Assembly: GCF_009604425.1 (NCBI RefSeq)
Contig: NZ_WEGI01000018.1
Location: forward strand, 59,910-123,909
Origin: Nocardia aurantia
GTDB taxonomy: Bacteria; Actinomycetota; Actinomycetes; Mycobacteriales; Mycobacteriaceae
Reading direction: 5' to 3'
DNA: 64,000 nt
Shown here: piece by piece, positions 53,657 through 63,331 of the stretch
How positions within the stretch are numbered: the first letter of the stretch is position 1
Layout of the letters: the number at the start of each line of letters is the position of its first letter
Position numbers and translations under genes: made by a program
Notes under the pieces: generated by a model
The model's input: only the letters and a program-made list of their open reading frames with translations
What the model was told of the DNA's origin: nothing
The model's database searches: none

Positions 53657-55715
53657 CCGTTGAGGCTACCAGGACGACCGAGCCGACCGGCTCGGGTCCG
53701 GAACGTGCGCACCGGCTCGGCCGACTGGGGGCATGGTGCTACGACCATCGCCGAATCGTGTTGCTGGGCTGGATCATCGGCCTGATCGCGGTGATCGGGC
53801 TCGCGAGCACACTGGGATCGCGTTTCGAGGACGACTTCGGGGGCGCGGGCCAGTCCCAGCAGGCCCGCGAGCTACTGCGACAACGGTTTCCGACCCAGCT
53901 CGGCGACACCGCGCGGGTGGTGTTCCACGCGTCCGGTTCACTCGACGGCAGCGGCGGTCGAATCGACAACGCGCTCGATATGATTCGGCCGCTGCCGAGC
54001 GTGGTGACATCGAGCTGGGCGGCCAGCCGATCAGCGTGGCGGTGAAACCCGCCCCGGGCCCGAGCGAGGGCATCGGTATCGGGGCCGCCATCGTCATCAT
54101 GCTGGTCGCGTTCGGGTCGGTCGTCGCCATGGGCCTGCCGATCCTCACCGCGCTCGTCGGCGTGGGGGCCGGGTACGGCGTGGTGGCGCTGCTCAGCCAT
54201 GTGCTGGTCGCACCCGGCTTCGCACCGGCGCTGATGGCGATGATCGGACTCGGGGTCGGGATCGACTACGCGCTGTTCATCGTGACCAGATATCGGCAAG
54301 CGCTCGGCGAAGGCCGAGAGCCGCGCGACGCTGTCGCGCACGCGATGTCGACTGCCGGTCGTGCTGTCCTGTTCGCCGGAACCACCGTGCTGATCTCCCT
54401 GTGCGGCCTGTTCCTGGTCGGCCAGCAATTCCTCGAAGGGCTGGCGGCCGGCACGATCCTGGCGGTACTGGCCGTGCTGGCCGCGACCTCCACGCTGCTG
54501 CCGGCGATACTCGGCTTCGCGGGGCGCGCCGTCGACCGGCTGCGGCTGCCGGGCATGCCGCGGTCCACCGCATCCGAGAACCAGCGCGGTGTGTGGTGGC
54601 GGTGGAGCCGGACGATACAACGCCGTCCGCTGGTGTTCGGGTCGGCGGCGCTGCTCGCCCTGGTGGTCCTCGCCGTGCCGCTGTTCTCCATGCGGCTGGC
54701 CTTCAGCGACTCCGGCAACGATCCGGCCCGTCTGACCACCCGCCGGGCCTACGATCTGACATCGGACGCCTTCGGCCCCGGTTTCAACGGCCCGCTGGTC
54801 GTGGCCGCCGAACTGCCCGGTGCGGCAACCGATCACGCGATACTCGCCGAATTCGGGCGACGACTGGCCGATGTTCCCGGGGTCGCCGGGGTGACGGCCC
54901 CGACCTACAACGACGCCGGTGACGCCGCGGTCCTGACCGTCTATCCGAGCGACGCCCCACAGGCGGCGGCGACCGCGGCGCTGGTCGAGCGCCTGCGCGA
55001 CACCGTCGTCCCCCAGGCCACGGCCGGATCCGAGGTGCGAATCCTCGTCGGCGGCCAGACCGCGGCGGGAATCGATGAATCCGCACACCTGGCCCGGCGC
55101 CTGCCCTGGGTCGTCGGCCTGGTGATCCTGGTGTCGTTCGTCCTGCTCATGGCCGTGTTCCGGTCCGTCGCCATACCGCTGAAGGCCGCGGCGATGAATC
55201 TGCTGTCGATCGGCGCCGCCTACGGCGCCATCGTCGCGGTCTACCAATGGGGCTGGCTGTCGCCGGTCTCCGGGGTCGGCCGCACCGGGCCGATCGATCC
55301 GTGGATTCCGCTGATGATGTTCACCATCACCTTCGGATTGTCCATGGACTACGAGGTCTTCCTGCTGTCCCGCATCCAGGAGGAATGGCACCGGCGGCGC
55401 GACAACAGCGCGGCGGTGGCCCACGGCATCGCCGCCACCGGGCGGATCATCACCGCGGCCGCCGCCATCATGGTGTGCGTCTTCGGGTCCTTCGTCATCG
55501 GTGACCCGCTGCGCACTCTCAATGTGTTCGGGCTGGGCCTCGCCGTGGCAATTCTGGTGGACGCGACACTCGTTCGCATGATCCTGGTCCCCTCGATCAT
55601 GCAACTCCTCGGCCGGCTCAACTGGTGGCTTCCCCGGTGGCTCGACCGAATCGTTCCGCGCCTCGGCCTCGAGCAGTCCGCAGCGGTGACGCCGCACAGC
55701 CGCAGCCGGACGTGA
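53650..55715 (+). pseudogene. MMPL/RND transporter with frameshift and probable internal deletion
   Basis: From ATG at 53650 the first about 120 codons encode the first membrane helix (CYDHRRIVLLGWIIGLIAVI) and the start of the periplasmic loop. Near 53997-54003 the frame shifts: CTGCCGAGC continues in frame 1 to a stop at 54045, while the true continuation DIELGGQPISVAV runs on in another frame to 55715. The loop between is shorter than in intact homologues, suggesting loss of some sequence together with the frameshift. Later helices and GVGIDYALFIVTRYRQALG look normal. Divergent from TetR. Confidence 0.72.
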
Positions 55716-55722
55716 GCCGTCG

Positions 55723-56937
55723 TCAGCCGATCCGGACGACCCGGGCCCAGGTGGGGGGTTGGGGCGGAACGTGATACGGGTCGGATTCGCTCCACGAGTC
55801 GTCCCGGCGGAACAGGCCCACGATCGCGCGGCTGGGCGGGCGGGTCTCCGGCCAGGGGGTGTAGCCGTCGGTCAGTACCACGATGACGTCCGGGCGGGGT
55901 TGTGCGCGTAGCGCTTTCGCGAAACCGGCGCGGAGGTCGGTCCCGCCGCCGCCGGTGAGGGGAATGCCGCCGGCCCGGCACAGCGGGTCCGCGATCCGGG
56001 CGGCGGCGTCGCAGGACAGCACGGTGATCAGGTCGCGGCGGCCACCCACGGCGCGGGAGACGGCGATCGTCTCGAGCAGGGCGCTGCCGAGTTCGGCGTC
56101 GCTGACCGAACCCGAAGTGTCTATCACCACGGACACTTTCGGTGGTGTGTGACGGAGGCTGGGCAGTACGACGCCGGGCAGACCGGCGGATCGGCGGGCC
56201 GGGCGGGCGTAGGTGTAGTCGTCGCCGACGCCGGGGGCGGAGGCGGCCGCGCGGACGGCCGCGCGCAGCAGGTCGCGCCAGGGCTGTGGCGGATGCAGCG
56301 CCTCCTCGGCCCAGCGGCGCCAGCTCTGTGAGGCGTTGCCGGGCCGGCCGTTGATGCCTTGTGCGACACGGAATCTCACCGCGTCACAGTCCTGTTCCGT
56401 GAGTCCGTCGGCGCCGTCGGGGCCCAGTTCCCAGTCGCGGTCCGCGCCGTCCGCGCCGCTTCCGCAGTCGAGCCACGCCAGGGCCTCGGTGTGGCGGCCG
56501 AGGCGGAATTGGCGCAGGTAGTCCTCCATCAGCTCACCGGGGGGTAGTCCGAGGGTCCCGGGGGTGACCGCGCCCGCGGGCGGGACCAGACCGGCGCCGA
56601 AGGCGTCGTCGTTGATCTCGGCGTCGGCGGCGATGTTCATGCGCAGGCGTTCCGCGGGACCGGACAGGTTGTGCGCGTGGGCGAATCGGTCGCTGCGGCC
56701 GTGATGGTCGCGCAGCAGATGCGACACCTCGTGCACGAGGACCGAGGCCAGTTCCTCGACCGGCGTGGCGGTCACGAACGCCGGTGACACATAACAACGC
56801 CAGTGGCGGTCGACGCCCATGGTGGGCACCCGGTTCGACTCGACGAGGTGCAGTGCGTACAGGGCGGTCGCCAGGTACGGCCGGGCGCGGACGGCGAGCA
56901 GCCTTGCGGCGCAGAGTTTGTCGATGTCGAGGGTCAT
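55723..56937 (-). CDS. VWA-domain protein with metallopeptidase N-terminus (DUF2201-like)
   Basis: 404 residues. HExxH at about 69-73 (HEVSH) then LLRDHHGR gives a zincin-like site in the first half; the second half is a VWA-like domain with MIDAS-type DTSGS. This fusion is the DUF2201 pattern found beside MoxR AAA ATPases. Its start (56937) overlaps the MoxR stop (56934), so the two are coupled. Substrate unknown. Confidence 0.82.
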   Translation of the reverse strand: MTLDIDKLCAARLLAVRARPYLATALYALHLVESNRVPTMGVDRHWRCYVSPAFVTATPVEELASVLVHEVSHLLRDHHGRSDRFAHAHNLSGPAERLRMNIAADAEINDDAFGAGLVPPAGAVTPGTLGLPPGELMEDYLRQFRLGRHTEALAWLDCGSGADGADRDWELGPDGADGLTEQDCDAVRFRVAQGINGRPGNASQSWRRWAEEALHPPQPWRDLLRAAVRAAASAPGVGDDYTYARPARRSAGLPGVVLPSLRHTPPKVSVVIDTSGSVSDAELGSALLETIAVSRAVGGRRDLITVLSCDAAARIADPLCRAGGIPLTGGGGTDLRAGFAKALRAQPRPDVIVVLTDGYTPWPETRPPSRAIVGLFRRDDSWSESDPYHVPPQPPTWARVVRIG

Positions 56938-58142
56938 GGCGCCACCCGGGCGGCGGCGCGGGCGGCGCGGTCCGCGGTGCGGGAGATCGAGACCGTTCCG
57001 GCGAGTTTCTCGATCGAGGCGGGCACGTCCCAGTCGTCCCGGCGCAGCGCGGCGAGCGTGGTCGCGGGAACCACCACGAGGTCCGGCGGGCCGGTTTCCA
57101 CGGCTTTCACCAGCAGTGCCCAGGCCGCGTCCCACCGGGACCGCTCCGGTTGCCGCTGGACCGCGGCGACCACGCCGTCCAGTACGGCCTGGCGTAGGTC
57201 ACCGCGTTCGGGGAGGTCGGCGGCGGCCGGGTCGGCGAGGAGCCGTTCCGGGTCGGGGAGGTCCATGCGGTCCATGCTGGTGAGCAGTTCGAATCCGGGG
57301 CCGTCGCCGACCGTGCCGCGGACCAGCAGCGACAGCACGTCCCGGCCGGCGCCGGCGGCAGTGGCGAAGGCGATGAGCCGCAGGGTCATCTCCCAGCTGC
57401 GCGGCGACGGCCACGCGCCGCCGCGGCGGGCTTCGCTGCCGGGCAACTGATGCACGAGCGCGGGGCGGGCCGCGAGCAGCCGGCACACCGCGCGGCGCGC
57501 GAAAGCGACCGCGTCCGGGAACTTTTCGCGATCCAGCACGGGCAGCGTGGCGCGGGGCCAGACCCCGCCGAGACCACGGACGACGACATCCGGGTCGTGG
57601 GTCCACAGCAGATGGACGAACCGGTTGGCCAGCGGCGGGCCGAGTTCCCACCCGTCGGCCGCCGAGGAGCGCGGGTTGGCGGCGGCGACGATGCGGACGC
57701 CGGGCGGCAGCCGGAGTGCCCCGATCCGCCGTTCGAGGACCAGGCGGAGCAGGGCGGCCTGCACGGCGGGCGGTGCGGTGGACAGTTCGTCCAGGAACAG
57801 CAGTCCCCGGCCGGTCCGCACGAGACGGACGGCCCAGTCCGGTGGCGCCAGCGGGACGCCGTCGGTCGCGGGATCGGCGCCGACGATGGGCAGGCCCGAG
57901 AAGTCCGACGGTTCGTGCACGCTCGCGATCACGGTGGTCAGTGGGAGATCGAGGCTGTCGGCGAGCTGGTTCAGGGCGGCGGTCTTGCCGATACCCGGCT
58001 CGCCCCACAGCAGAACCGGTAGGTCCGCGGCCACCGCCACGGTGAGGGCGGCCAGTTGGATGTCGGGACGGGGCTCGGTGGTCGCGGCGCCGAGCAGGGT
58101 CAGCAGTTCGGTGGCGGCGTCGAGGCGGGACGGGGCAGTCAT
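56934..58142 (-). CDS. MoxR-family AAA ATPase
   Basis: 402 residues. Walker A GEPGIGKT (47-54), Walker B GLLFLDELSTAP, and the sensor region AAANPRSSAADGW fit MoxR. MoxR proteins act with VWA partners as chaperone-like or metal-insertion machines. It lies between the VWA protein and an unknown protein and overlaps the former by 4 bases. Confidence 0.88.
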   Translation of the reverse strand: MTAPSRLDAATELLTLLGAATTEPRPDIQLAALTVAVAADLPVLLWGEPGIGKTAALNQLADSLDLPLTTVIASVHEPSDFSGLPIVGADPATDGVPLAPPDWAVRLVRTGRGLLFLDELSTAPPAVQAALLRLVLERRIGALRLPPGVRIVAAANPRSSAADGWELGPPLANRFVHLLWTHDPDVVVRGLGGVWPRATLPVLDREKFPDAVAFARRAVCRLLAARPALVHQLPGSEARRGGAWPSPRSWEMTLRLIAFATAAGAGRDVLSLLVRGTVGDGPGFELLTSMDRMDLPDPERLLADPAAADLPERGDLRQAVLDGVVAAVQRQPERSRWDAAWALLVKAVETGPPDLVVVPATTLAALRRDDWDVPASIEKLAGTVSISRTADRAARAAARVAP

Positions 58143-58198
58143 CTGGGAATCACCTTGGGGTCGAGGAGGATCGAGTGGTGGCGCGCCGGGTCGCCCGG

Positions 58199-59575
58199 TC
58201 AGCGCGCGGTCGCGTGCCGGGGGTGTGCGCGGTGTGCGCGGGGGCGGTCCGGCCCGGGTGGGCAGGCGTCCGGTGGATCGGATCGGTAGTGCCCGTGGAC
58301 TTCTCGTCGGCGCGCGGCTTCGTCGAGTTCGTCCCGCAGCGCACCGTCGCGCAGCCGGGCGGCGGGGCCGAGCAGGCCCTCGACAACGGCCAGCGCGCCG
58401 GCGATGTCGCCGTAGGTCAACCGTTCACGAACGCCGGCAAGGCAATCCGGCCGGCGGTGGGCCAGGTCGATCGCGCGCAGGCACGGCAGCGGGGAGCCGG
58501 ACAGGGCGAACAGCAGTTCCTCACGGTGGATCTCGGCCGGGCTGTGATCCAGCGCGGTCAGTTCGCCGTCGACCAGGCCGATGCGGTGCCGCTGTCCCCG
58601 GCATTCCACCGGGAAGGGCTCGATTCCGCCTGTGTCGCAGCGCATTCGGGGTAGCGAGAAGTCCGGCACGAGGGCCGCGGCGACGAGTGGATGGAGCCGG
58701 TCGGCCGTCGTGGCGCCGGCCCGCAGGAGTTGCAGATCGGGAAGCGCCCAGGTCGCGGCGTCGGGCAGGATCGGCAGCGCCGAGATCCGGCCGCGTGGGT
58801 ATCCGTCCGTGATGTGCAGGGCCGGTGGGTCGTTCGCGGGCGCGGACGGCTCGACGATCACGCGGCGGCGCGCGCCGAGCCGGATCAGCACCGGGCCTGC
58901 GGGACGGCCCTCGGCGTGCAGCAGGAGTGCCGCCTCGGCGGGCCATCGGCCGACGGCGCAACCCCGCAAAACCCGCTCCCCCGGTTCGGGAAGCGTGCCG
59001 TCGTCGACGAAGTCCGTTGTGCCGGAGCGGTTCCGGAGCTCACTGCTGCGACGGGCGTCCCACAGGTGACGGTGCAGGTCGAACCGGAATCGCCGATCGG
59101 GGCGCGGGTGCGGGTGCCGGACGGCGCCGGTCCCGGGGCTCGATCCGTCCCAGACGGCGAGGGCGATCCGCTGGCCGGCGTCCGCCCAGGCCGGGGCGGT
59201 GCGAACCACAAGGTGCACCGGTGTCGTTCTGCCGCAACCGGTTCCGCCGGGATCGTAGCGGGCCAGCGTCGCCGTCAGGCCCGGCCGCAGCAATCCGTCG
59301 GGGGCGATCCTGGGCATGTGCCAGCGCAGCAGATCCGGCGCCAGGTGGCGCAGGTCGGCCCGGATCCGGGCGGCGAGTTCGCGGCCGTGCGCGTGAGCGA
59401 TAGCGGGCAGATCGACGTCGATGTCGAAACCCGCTGCGGCGCAGGCCCCGATCCAGTCCCCGGCACGGCGACGGGCGGTTGCGGTCTCGATCATGGATGG
59501 CGGCACGGCGAACTCGCGCACGCGCCGCCAGAAGGAAATTCGGGATTCGTTCCCGTTCGGGATCCAAGGGTGCAT
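58199..59575 (-). CDS. Third protein of the MoxR-VWA module, function unknown
   Basis: 458 residues, ATG at 59575 (AAGGTGAG about 5-10 bases upstream). Arg/Pro-rich with no clear signal peptide, transmembrane helix or enzymatic motif. The central HLVVRTAPAWADAGQRIALAV and later PGGRFRFDLHR-like beta-strands give no known domain. The gene is 56 bp upstream of the MoxR gene, so its product is probably a client or partner of the MoxR-VWA pair. Confidence 0.6.
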   Translation of the reverse strand: MHPWIPNGNESRISFWRRVREFAVPPSMIETATARRRAGDWIGACAAAGFDIDVDLPAIAHAHGRELAARIRADLRHLAPDLLRWHMPRIAPDGLLRPGLTATLARYDPGGTGCGRTTPVHLVVRTAPAWADAGQRIALAVWDGSSPGTGAVRHPHPRPDRRFRFDLHRHLWDARRSSELRNRSGTTDFVDDGTLPEPGERVLRGCAVGRWPAEAALLLHAEGRPAGPVLIRLGARRRVIVEPSAPANDPPALHITDGYPRGRISALPILPDAATWALPDLQLLRAGATTADRLHPLVAAALVPDFSLPRMRCDTGGIEPFPVECRGQRHRIGLVDGELTALDHSPAEIHREELLFALSGSPLPCLRAIDLAHRRPDCLAGVRERLTYGDIAGALAVVEGLLGPAARLRDGALRDELDEAARRREVHGHYRSDPPDACPPGPDRPRAHRAHPRHATAR

Positions 59576-59679
59576 CAGCACTCACCTTGTGCGAACGGGA
59601 CCCCCAATCGTGCATCGGAATGAGTCGTCATCGTCTCCGATGGTATCGCCGTTGCCCGATCCGGGCCAGTCGGCGCGAA

Positions 59680-60417
59680 TCACCGGTCCCGGAGCCGGTT
59701 CGCGGACCCGTTCTCGGGCGGGATGCGCTCGTGGGTGGTGAGCAGGATGTGATCGAAGGCGGTGACCGCCTGCGGGCGGGGCCGCGGGATCAGGGACAGG
59801 TCGGCCAGCAGTTGGGCGGCGATGGCGCGGAGTTTGGTGTTCGTCTCCTGCGATCGCCAGGTGAGCACGTCGAAGGCCTGGTCGGCGTTGATGCCGTACA
59901 TCTGCATCAGCACGCCCTTCGCCTGTTCGATGACCGCGCGCCCCTCGATGACCTCCGGCAGGGCGGTGGAGACGGCGGCGTGCCCGGCCGCGTCGAGGGT
60001 GCCGGTGAGGTCGATGTAATAGCCGCTGGTGCCGGTGGGGGCGCCGCCGTCGAGGATGCGGTCGGCCACCACCAGTGCGCTGTGCACCTTGCCGCCGGTG
60101 TCGAGGAATCGGTGCCGGCCGGAGAACGGTTCGCCGTGCTCGACCGATCGGGTGATCAACTCGGCGACATGGTCACGGTCGTCCGGGTGTTTGTGCGACA
60201 GGATCAGCTCGGTGGTGGGTTCCACCTGCCCGGGGGTGTACCCGTGCATGCGATAGACACCGGCGGACCACTCCCAGCGGCGGGTGGCGAACCAGAAGGT
60301 GAACGCTCCCACCGCGACGGACTGCGTGCGGGCGCGGACCTCCTGGGCGGAGATCTGCGCGGGGAGCTCGGGAGATGGCGTGTTCATCGGCTTCTCGACG
60401 CGGTCGGTGGCGGGCAT
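59680..60417 (-). CDS. PAS-ANTAR regulator
   Basis: 245 residues; ATG at 60417, with 60387 as internal alternative. Residues about 30-130 are a PAS fold (WEWSAGVYRMHGYTPG). Residues about 150-215 hold AVIEQAKGVLMQMYGINADQAFDVL, the RNA-binding ANTAR helix bundle. Such proteins sense a signal and antiterminate transcripts by binding stem-loops. Divergent from a MerR gene across an inverted repeat at 60440-60463. Confidence 0.85.
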   Translation of the reverse strand: MPATDRVEKPMNTPSPELPAQISAQEVRARTQSVAVGAFTFWFATRRWEWSAGVYRMHGYTPGQVEPTTELILSHKHPDDRDHVAELITRSVEHGEPFSGRHRFLDTGGKVHSALVVADRILDGGAPTGTSGYYIDLTGTLDAAGHAAVSTALPEVIEGRAVIEQAKGVLMQMYGINADQAFDVLTWRSQETNTKLRAIAAQLLADLSLIPRPRPQAVTAFDHILLTTHERIPPENGSANRLRDR

Positions 60418-60439
60418 GGGGGTGATCGTTGCCTTCGAT

Positions 60440-60463
60440 AATCTATCATTTCTGGTATAGATT
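60440..60463. promoter_or_regulatory. AT-rich inverted repeat AATCTAT-N10-ATAGATT
   Basis: AATCTAT (60440-60446) and ATAGATT (60457-60463) are perfect 7-bp arms with a 10-bp spacer. The site lies in the AT-rich gap between the divergent PAS-ANTAR and MerR genes and is a candidate binding site for one of them. Confidence 0.45.
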
Positions 60464-60514
60464 TCCTTATAACACTGGGAACATACGAGTGCAAGTCGCT
60501 ATGGTAGAAAACCG

Positions 60515-60913
60515 ATGAATGAGACGACATACCCGGCGTCCGGCGGACCCGTCCCGGACCCGGCACAGGGCGTATACGGGATCTCGGTGGCCGCGGCCTT
60601 GTCGGGAGTGAGCGTCCAGTCGCTGCGCGCCCTGGAACGCCACGGACTGCTGACCCCGTCACGCTCCGACGGGGGTACCCGGCGCTACTCCGGTGACGAC
60701 CTGGCCCGGCTGCGGCGCATCACCGCGCTACAGGAGCAGGGGATCAACCTCGCGGGCATCGCGCGCATCCTCGACCTCGAGGATGCCAACAGTGGGCTGC
60801 ACGCCGACAACACCGACCTGCGCAGCGCCAACACCGATCTGCACGCCGACAACGATCGGCTGCGCGCCGAAGCCGGTCGCCACCGCGAACACGGGCCGGA
60901 TACCCGGTCCTGA
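60515..60913 (+). CDS. MerR-type (HspR-like) regulator with repeated leucine zipper
   Basis: 132 residues. The winged HTH (about 21-80) starts YGISVAAALSGVSVQSLRALE, typical of HspR/MerR proteins. The C-terminus is a heptad zipper with Leu at 88, 95, 102, 109 and 116. The last three heptads are encoded by 21-bp near-repeats at 60797-60859, suggesting growth by duplication. It has no effector-binding cysteines. Confidence 0.85.
   Translation: MNETTYPASGGPVPDPAQGVYGISVAAALSGVSVQSLRALERHGLLTPSRSDGGTRRYSGDDLARLRRITALQEQGINLAGIARILDLEDANSGLHADNTDLRSANTDLHADNDRLRAEAGRHREHGPDTRS
60797..60859 (+). repeat. Three tandem 21-bp near-repeats encoding zipper heptads
   Basis: CTGCACGCCGACAACACCGA (60797-60816) recurs in phase at 60818 (CTGCGCAGCGCCAACACCGA) and 60839 (CTGCACGCCGACAACGATCG). 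Period 21 keeps the reading frame and the heptad. Mutations are mild, so a recent internal duplication is likely. Confidence 0.75.
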
Positions 60914-60933
60914 CCGGCCGTCCCTAGGTCAGG
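60909..60933 (+). terminator. Hairpin after the MerR gene
   Basis: CCTGACC (60909-60915) and GGTCAGG (60927-60933) form a 7-bp stem with an 11-base loop at the MerR stop. No U-tract; weak terminator candidate. Confidence 0.35.
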
Positions 60934-61029
60934 AGAAGCCGGCCTCGCGGTCGGCGGCGGCGATCCGCTCGTGGAAACGCCGATGTACCCAGTGCCGCCG
61001 GCCCAGGTTCACCGGGACGGGGCCTCGGG

Positions 61030-61596
61030 CTATTTCATCCTCGACAACAGGCCGAGTCCCTCGTCGAGGGCGCCGTCCTGGCCGAGGGCGCGGAAGTCGG
61101 CCTCCACCTCCGCGAGTGCGAGCCGGCCCGCCCGGACCGCGCCGTAGCGCACATAGGACCACAGGAAGACGTCCAGATTGTCGAAGCGGGTGCCGCCCTC
61201 GAGCACTTCCTCCTCGTGGAACCAGACCGCGATCTCACCAGTGGTCAACACACAGAAGTAGTTTCCGTCCCCGTCGGCGCCGATCGAGTACACGTCGTCG
61301 TCGGTGAGCTCGGTCTCGTAGTCCGAATCCAGTATGCGGCAATCGTTTCCGGCGAAGTCGAACCCGTAGGACCAGTCGAACACGTCGAGGAACAGCGGCA
61401 GCGCACCCGAGCGCACCCGCCGGTCCAGCGCGGCCAGCGCGGCGGCGTCGTCCGGCGCCAGGCGCGCGAGAAACGGTTCCACCGAACGAGTTTCGGCCGG
61501 CACCTCGACCCGCTCCGCATCGGAGAACCAACGTGCCAGATCCGCGTCGAGATCACGATCGGTGTAGCCGGCCAGATCGCCGAGAGAGAGCGTCAC
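61030..61596 (-). CDS. SUKH (SMI1/KNR4-like) protein
   Basis: 188 residues. VYSIGADGDGNYFCVLTTG and the flanking aromatic pattern (EIAVWFHEEE, NLDVFLWS) fit the SUKH superfamily, often immunity proteins. Acidic and soluble. It is 80 bp downstream of the MFS gene stop, with a perfect 13-bp hairpin between. No toxin lies nearby. Confidence 0.7.
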   Translation of the reverse strand: MTLSLGDLAGYTDRDLDADLARWFSDAERVEVPAETRSVEPFLARLAPDDAAALAALDRRVRSGALPLFLDVFDWSYGFDFAGNDCRILDSDYETELTDDDVYSIGADGDGNYFCVLTTGEIAVWFHEEEVLEGGTRFDNLDVFLWSYVRYGAVRAGRLALAEVEADFRALGQDGALDEGLGLLSRMK

Positions 61597-61611
61597 GGGA
61601 GAATCCTAAAG

Positions 61612-61640
61612 GGCCGGCGGACGCTGTGCGTCCGCCGGCC
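61612..61640 (-). terminator. Perfect 13-bp stem terminator between MFS and SUKH genes
   Basis: GGCCGGCGGACGC (61612-61624) pairs perfectly with GCGTCCGCCGGCC (61628-61640) around a 3-base loop. Placed 35 bp after the MFS stop. A stem this strong and tight is likely to terminate the MFS transcript; there is no long U-tract. Confidence 0.7.
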
Positions 61641-61675
61641 GGGTCGGGGGCCGGCTCGGGCCGGCTGGGGGTGGG

Positions 61676-63331
61676 TCAGTAGGTGCCGGCGGTGCCGGCG
61701 CCGGTTTCCTCGGTGAGCAGGGATGCTTCGGAGGCGCCGCCTCGGGAGGGGGTGCGGCCGGTGCGCAGGGCGAGGGCGAGGGCCACGGTGAGAGCGGCGG
61801 GGATGACGCCGACGGCGACGTAGGACCATTGGTAGGCGGTGTCGGTGTAGACGTTGGGGATGTCGTTCACCTGTTTTTTGCCCATGTTGTCGGCGATGGT
61901 GCGGAAGGGGTGAGCCGAGGCGATGGCGGTGAAGATGGCGGTGCCGACTGAGGTGCCGATGGAACCGAAGACCGCGAGCATGCCGGCGCTGATGCCCTGG
62001 CGGTCGGCGGGGACGGCGTCGATCAGCAGGTTGGGGTTGGCGGCGTAGTAGAAGCCGAAGGAGATGCCGTAGAGCAGGCCGATGAAGACCTGTTCCTGCC
62101 AGGTCTTGTGCCAGGGGATCCACAGGGCGCAGGCCAGTAGCAGGCTCAGGCCGCTGGTGATGAGCAGGATGCGGGCGCCGACGATGCGGCACAGCCAGCC
62201 GCCGAAGACACCGAAGAGCATGCCGAACGCGGCGGTCCAGGCGGTGATGTGCAGGGCCATCTGCAGGGTGGAGAAGCCGTTGGCGTAGCTGATGTCGCCG
62301 GAGAAGGTGACGAATTTCGCCACCAGTGCCGGTGGCACGTGGGCTTGGGCGGCGCCGGCGTTGATGATCTGTGCTTCCAGGTCGGCGGCTTTGGGGGTCT
62401 GGAACATGTAGGCGATCATGATGCTGATCGCGCTGATGGCCAGGGTGACCAGGAACGCCACGGCCATGGGGATCGCGACGGCGCGGGAGCGCAGCAGGGA
62501 CAGTTCGATCATCGGTTCGGGGGTCCGCAGTTCCCAGGCGATGAACGCGGCGAACAGGATCAGGCCGACGAGCAGGTAGGCCAGCGAGGAGAAGGCGGCC
62601 CAGCCCCAGGTGGAGCCTTCGCTGACGTACAGCAGGATCAGGCCGATGGAGGCGCCGAACAGGATCGCGCCGATGATGTCGAGTTTCTGTTTGACCCGCA
62701 GCGGTGATTCCGGGACCGCGATCATCACCAGCGGGGTGGTCACCGCGACGTAGATGATGAGGAACCAGAACACCGAGTGCCAGCTGTAGTGGTCGGTCAG
62801 GGCGCCGCAGATGATCGGGGTGAGCACGCCGCCGATACCGAAGCCGGTGCCGACGACACCGACGGCGACGGGAATCCATTTGCGGGGCAACAGGTCACGG
62901 ACCAGGCCGTATTCGACCGCGGTCATCGCCCAGGAGGCGCCGCCGAGGGCGCGGCCGACGAGGAACAGTGCCCAGCTGTGGGTGAGGACGCACAGCAGCG
63001 CGCCGATCAGGAACAGCAGGCCGCACAGCAGGGTGACGCGTTTCTTGCCGATGAGGTCGCCGAGTTTGCCGAGCAGGGCCATGGTGGCGCCGCCGGCGAT
63101 GCCGACGATGGTGACCGCCCAGGTCACCCCGGCTCCCGCGCCGGGGAACGAGGCGGCGAGTTTCGGGACGATGATCGACACCATCCCCAGCTGCATCGGA
63201 GCGACCTCCGAATACAGCACCAGCGCAACGAGAATGGCGACCAGGCGACCCCAGTTCGCCGAGTCCACCCGCCCCAGGTCCTCCGGCGCTACCGCGGTTT
63301 CCGCGGGTCGAATATTGGTTTGTTCAGACAC
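61676..63331 (-). CDS. MFS transporter (DHA2-like, 14 TM)
   Basis: 551 residues, GTG at 63331 with GAGGTG about 8 bases upstream. Fourteen hydrophobic helices; motif A GKLGDLIGKKR after helix 2 and GGVLTPIICGAL follow DHA2-type exporters. The palindrome GACAC-GAT-GTGTC (63327-63339) overlaps the start codon. An operator-like site C lies about 350 bp upstream, matching sites A and B of the catabolic island. It probably exports or imports a small molecule linked to that island (inference). Confidence 0.85.
   Translation of the reverse strand: MSEQTNIRPAETAVAPEDLGRVDSANWGRLVAILVALVLYSEVAPMQLGMVSIIVPKLAASFPGAGAGVTWAVTIVGIAGGATMALLGKLGDLIGKKRVTLLCGLLFLIGALLCVLTHSWALFLVGRALGGASWAMTAVEYGLVRDLLPRKWIPVAVGVVGTGFGIGGVLTPIICGALTDHYSWHSVFWFLIIYVAVTTPLVMIAVPESPLRVKQKLDIIGAILFGASIGLILLYVSEGSTWGWAAFSSLAYLLVGLILFAAFIAWELRTPEPMIELSLLRSRAVAIPMAVAFLVTLAISAISIMIAYMFQTPKAADLEAQIINAGAAQAHVPPALVAKFVTFSGDISYANGFSTLQMALHITAWTAAFGMLFGVFGGWLCRIVGARILLITSGLSLLLACALWIPWHKTWQEQVFIGLLYGISFGFYYAANPNLLIDAVPADRQGISAGMLAVFGSIGTSVGTAIFTAIASAHPFRTIADNMGKKQVNDIPNVYTDTAYQWSYVAVGVIPAALTVALALALRTGRTPSRGGASEASLLTEETGAGTAGTY

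Noticed and set aside
60929..61029. Minus-strand tail reading PVPVNLGRRHWVHRRFHERI then AAADREAGFS
   Set aside because: Natural-looking end of a protein, but no upstream partner in frame; may be a gene remnant, not enough evidence.
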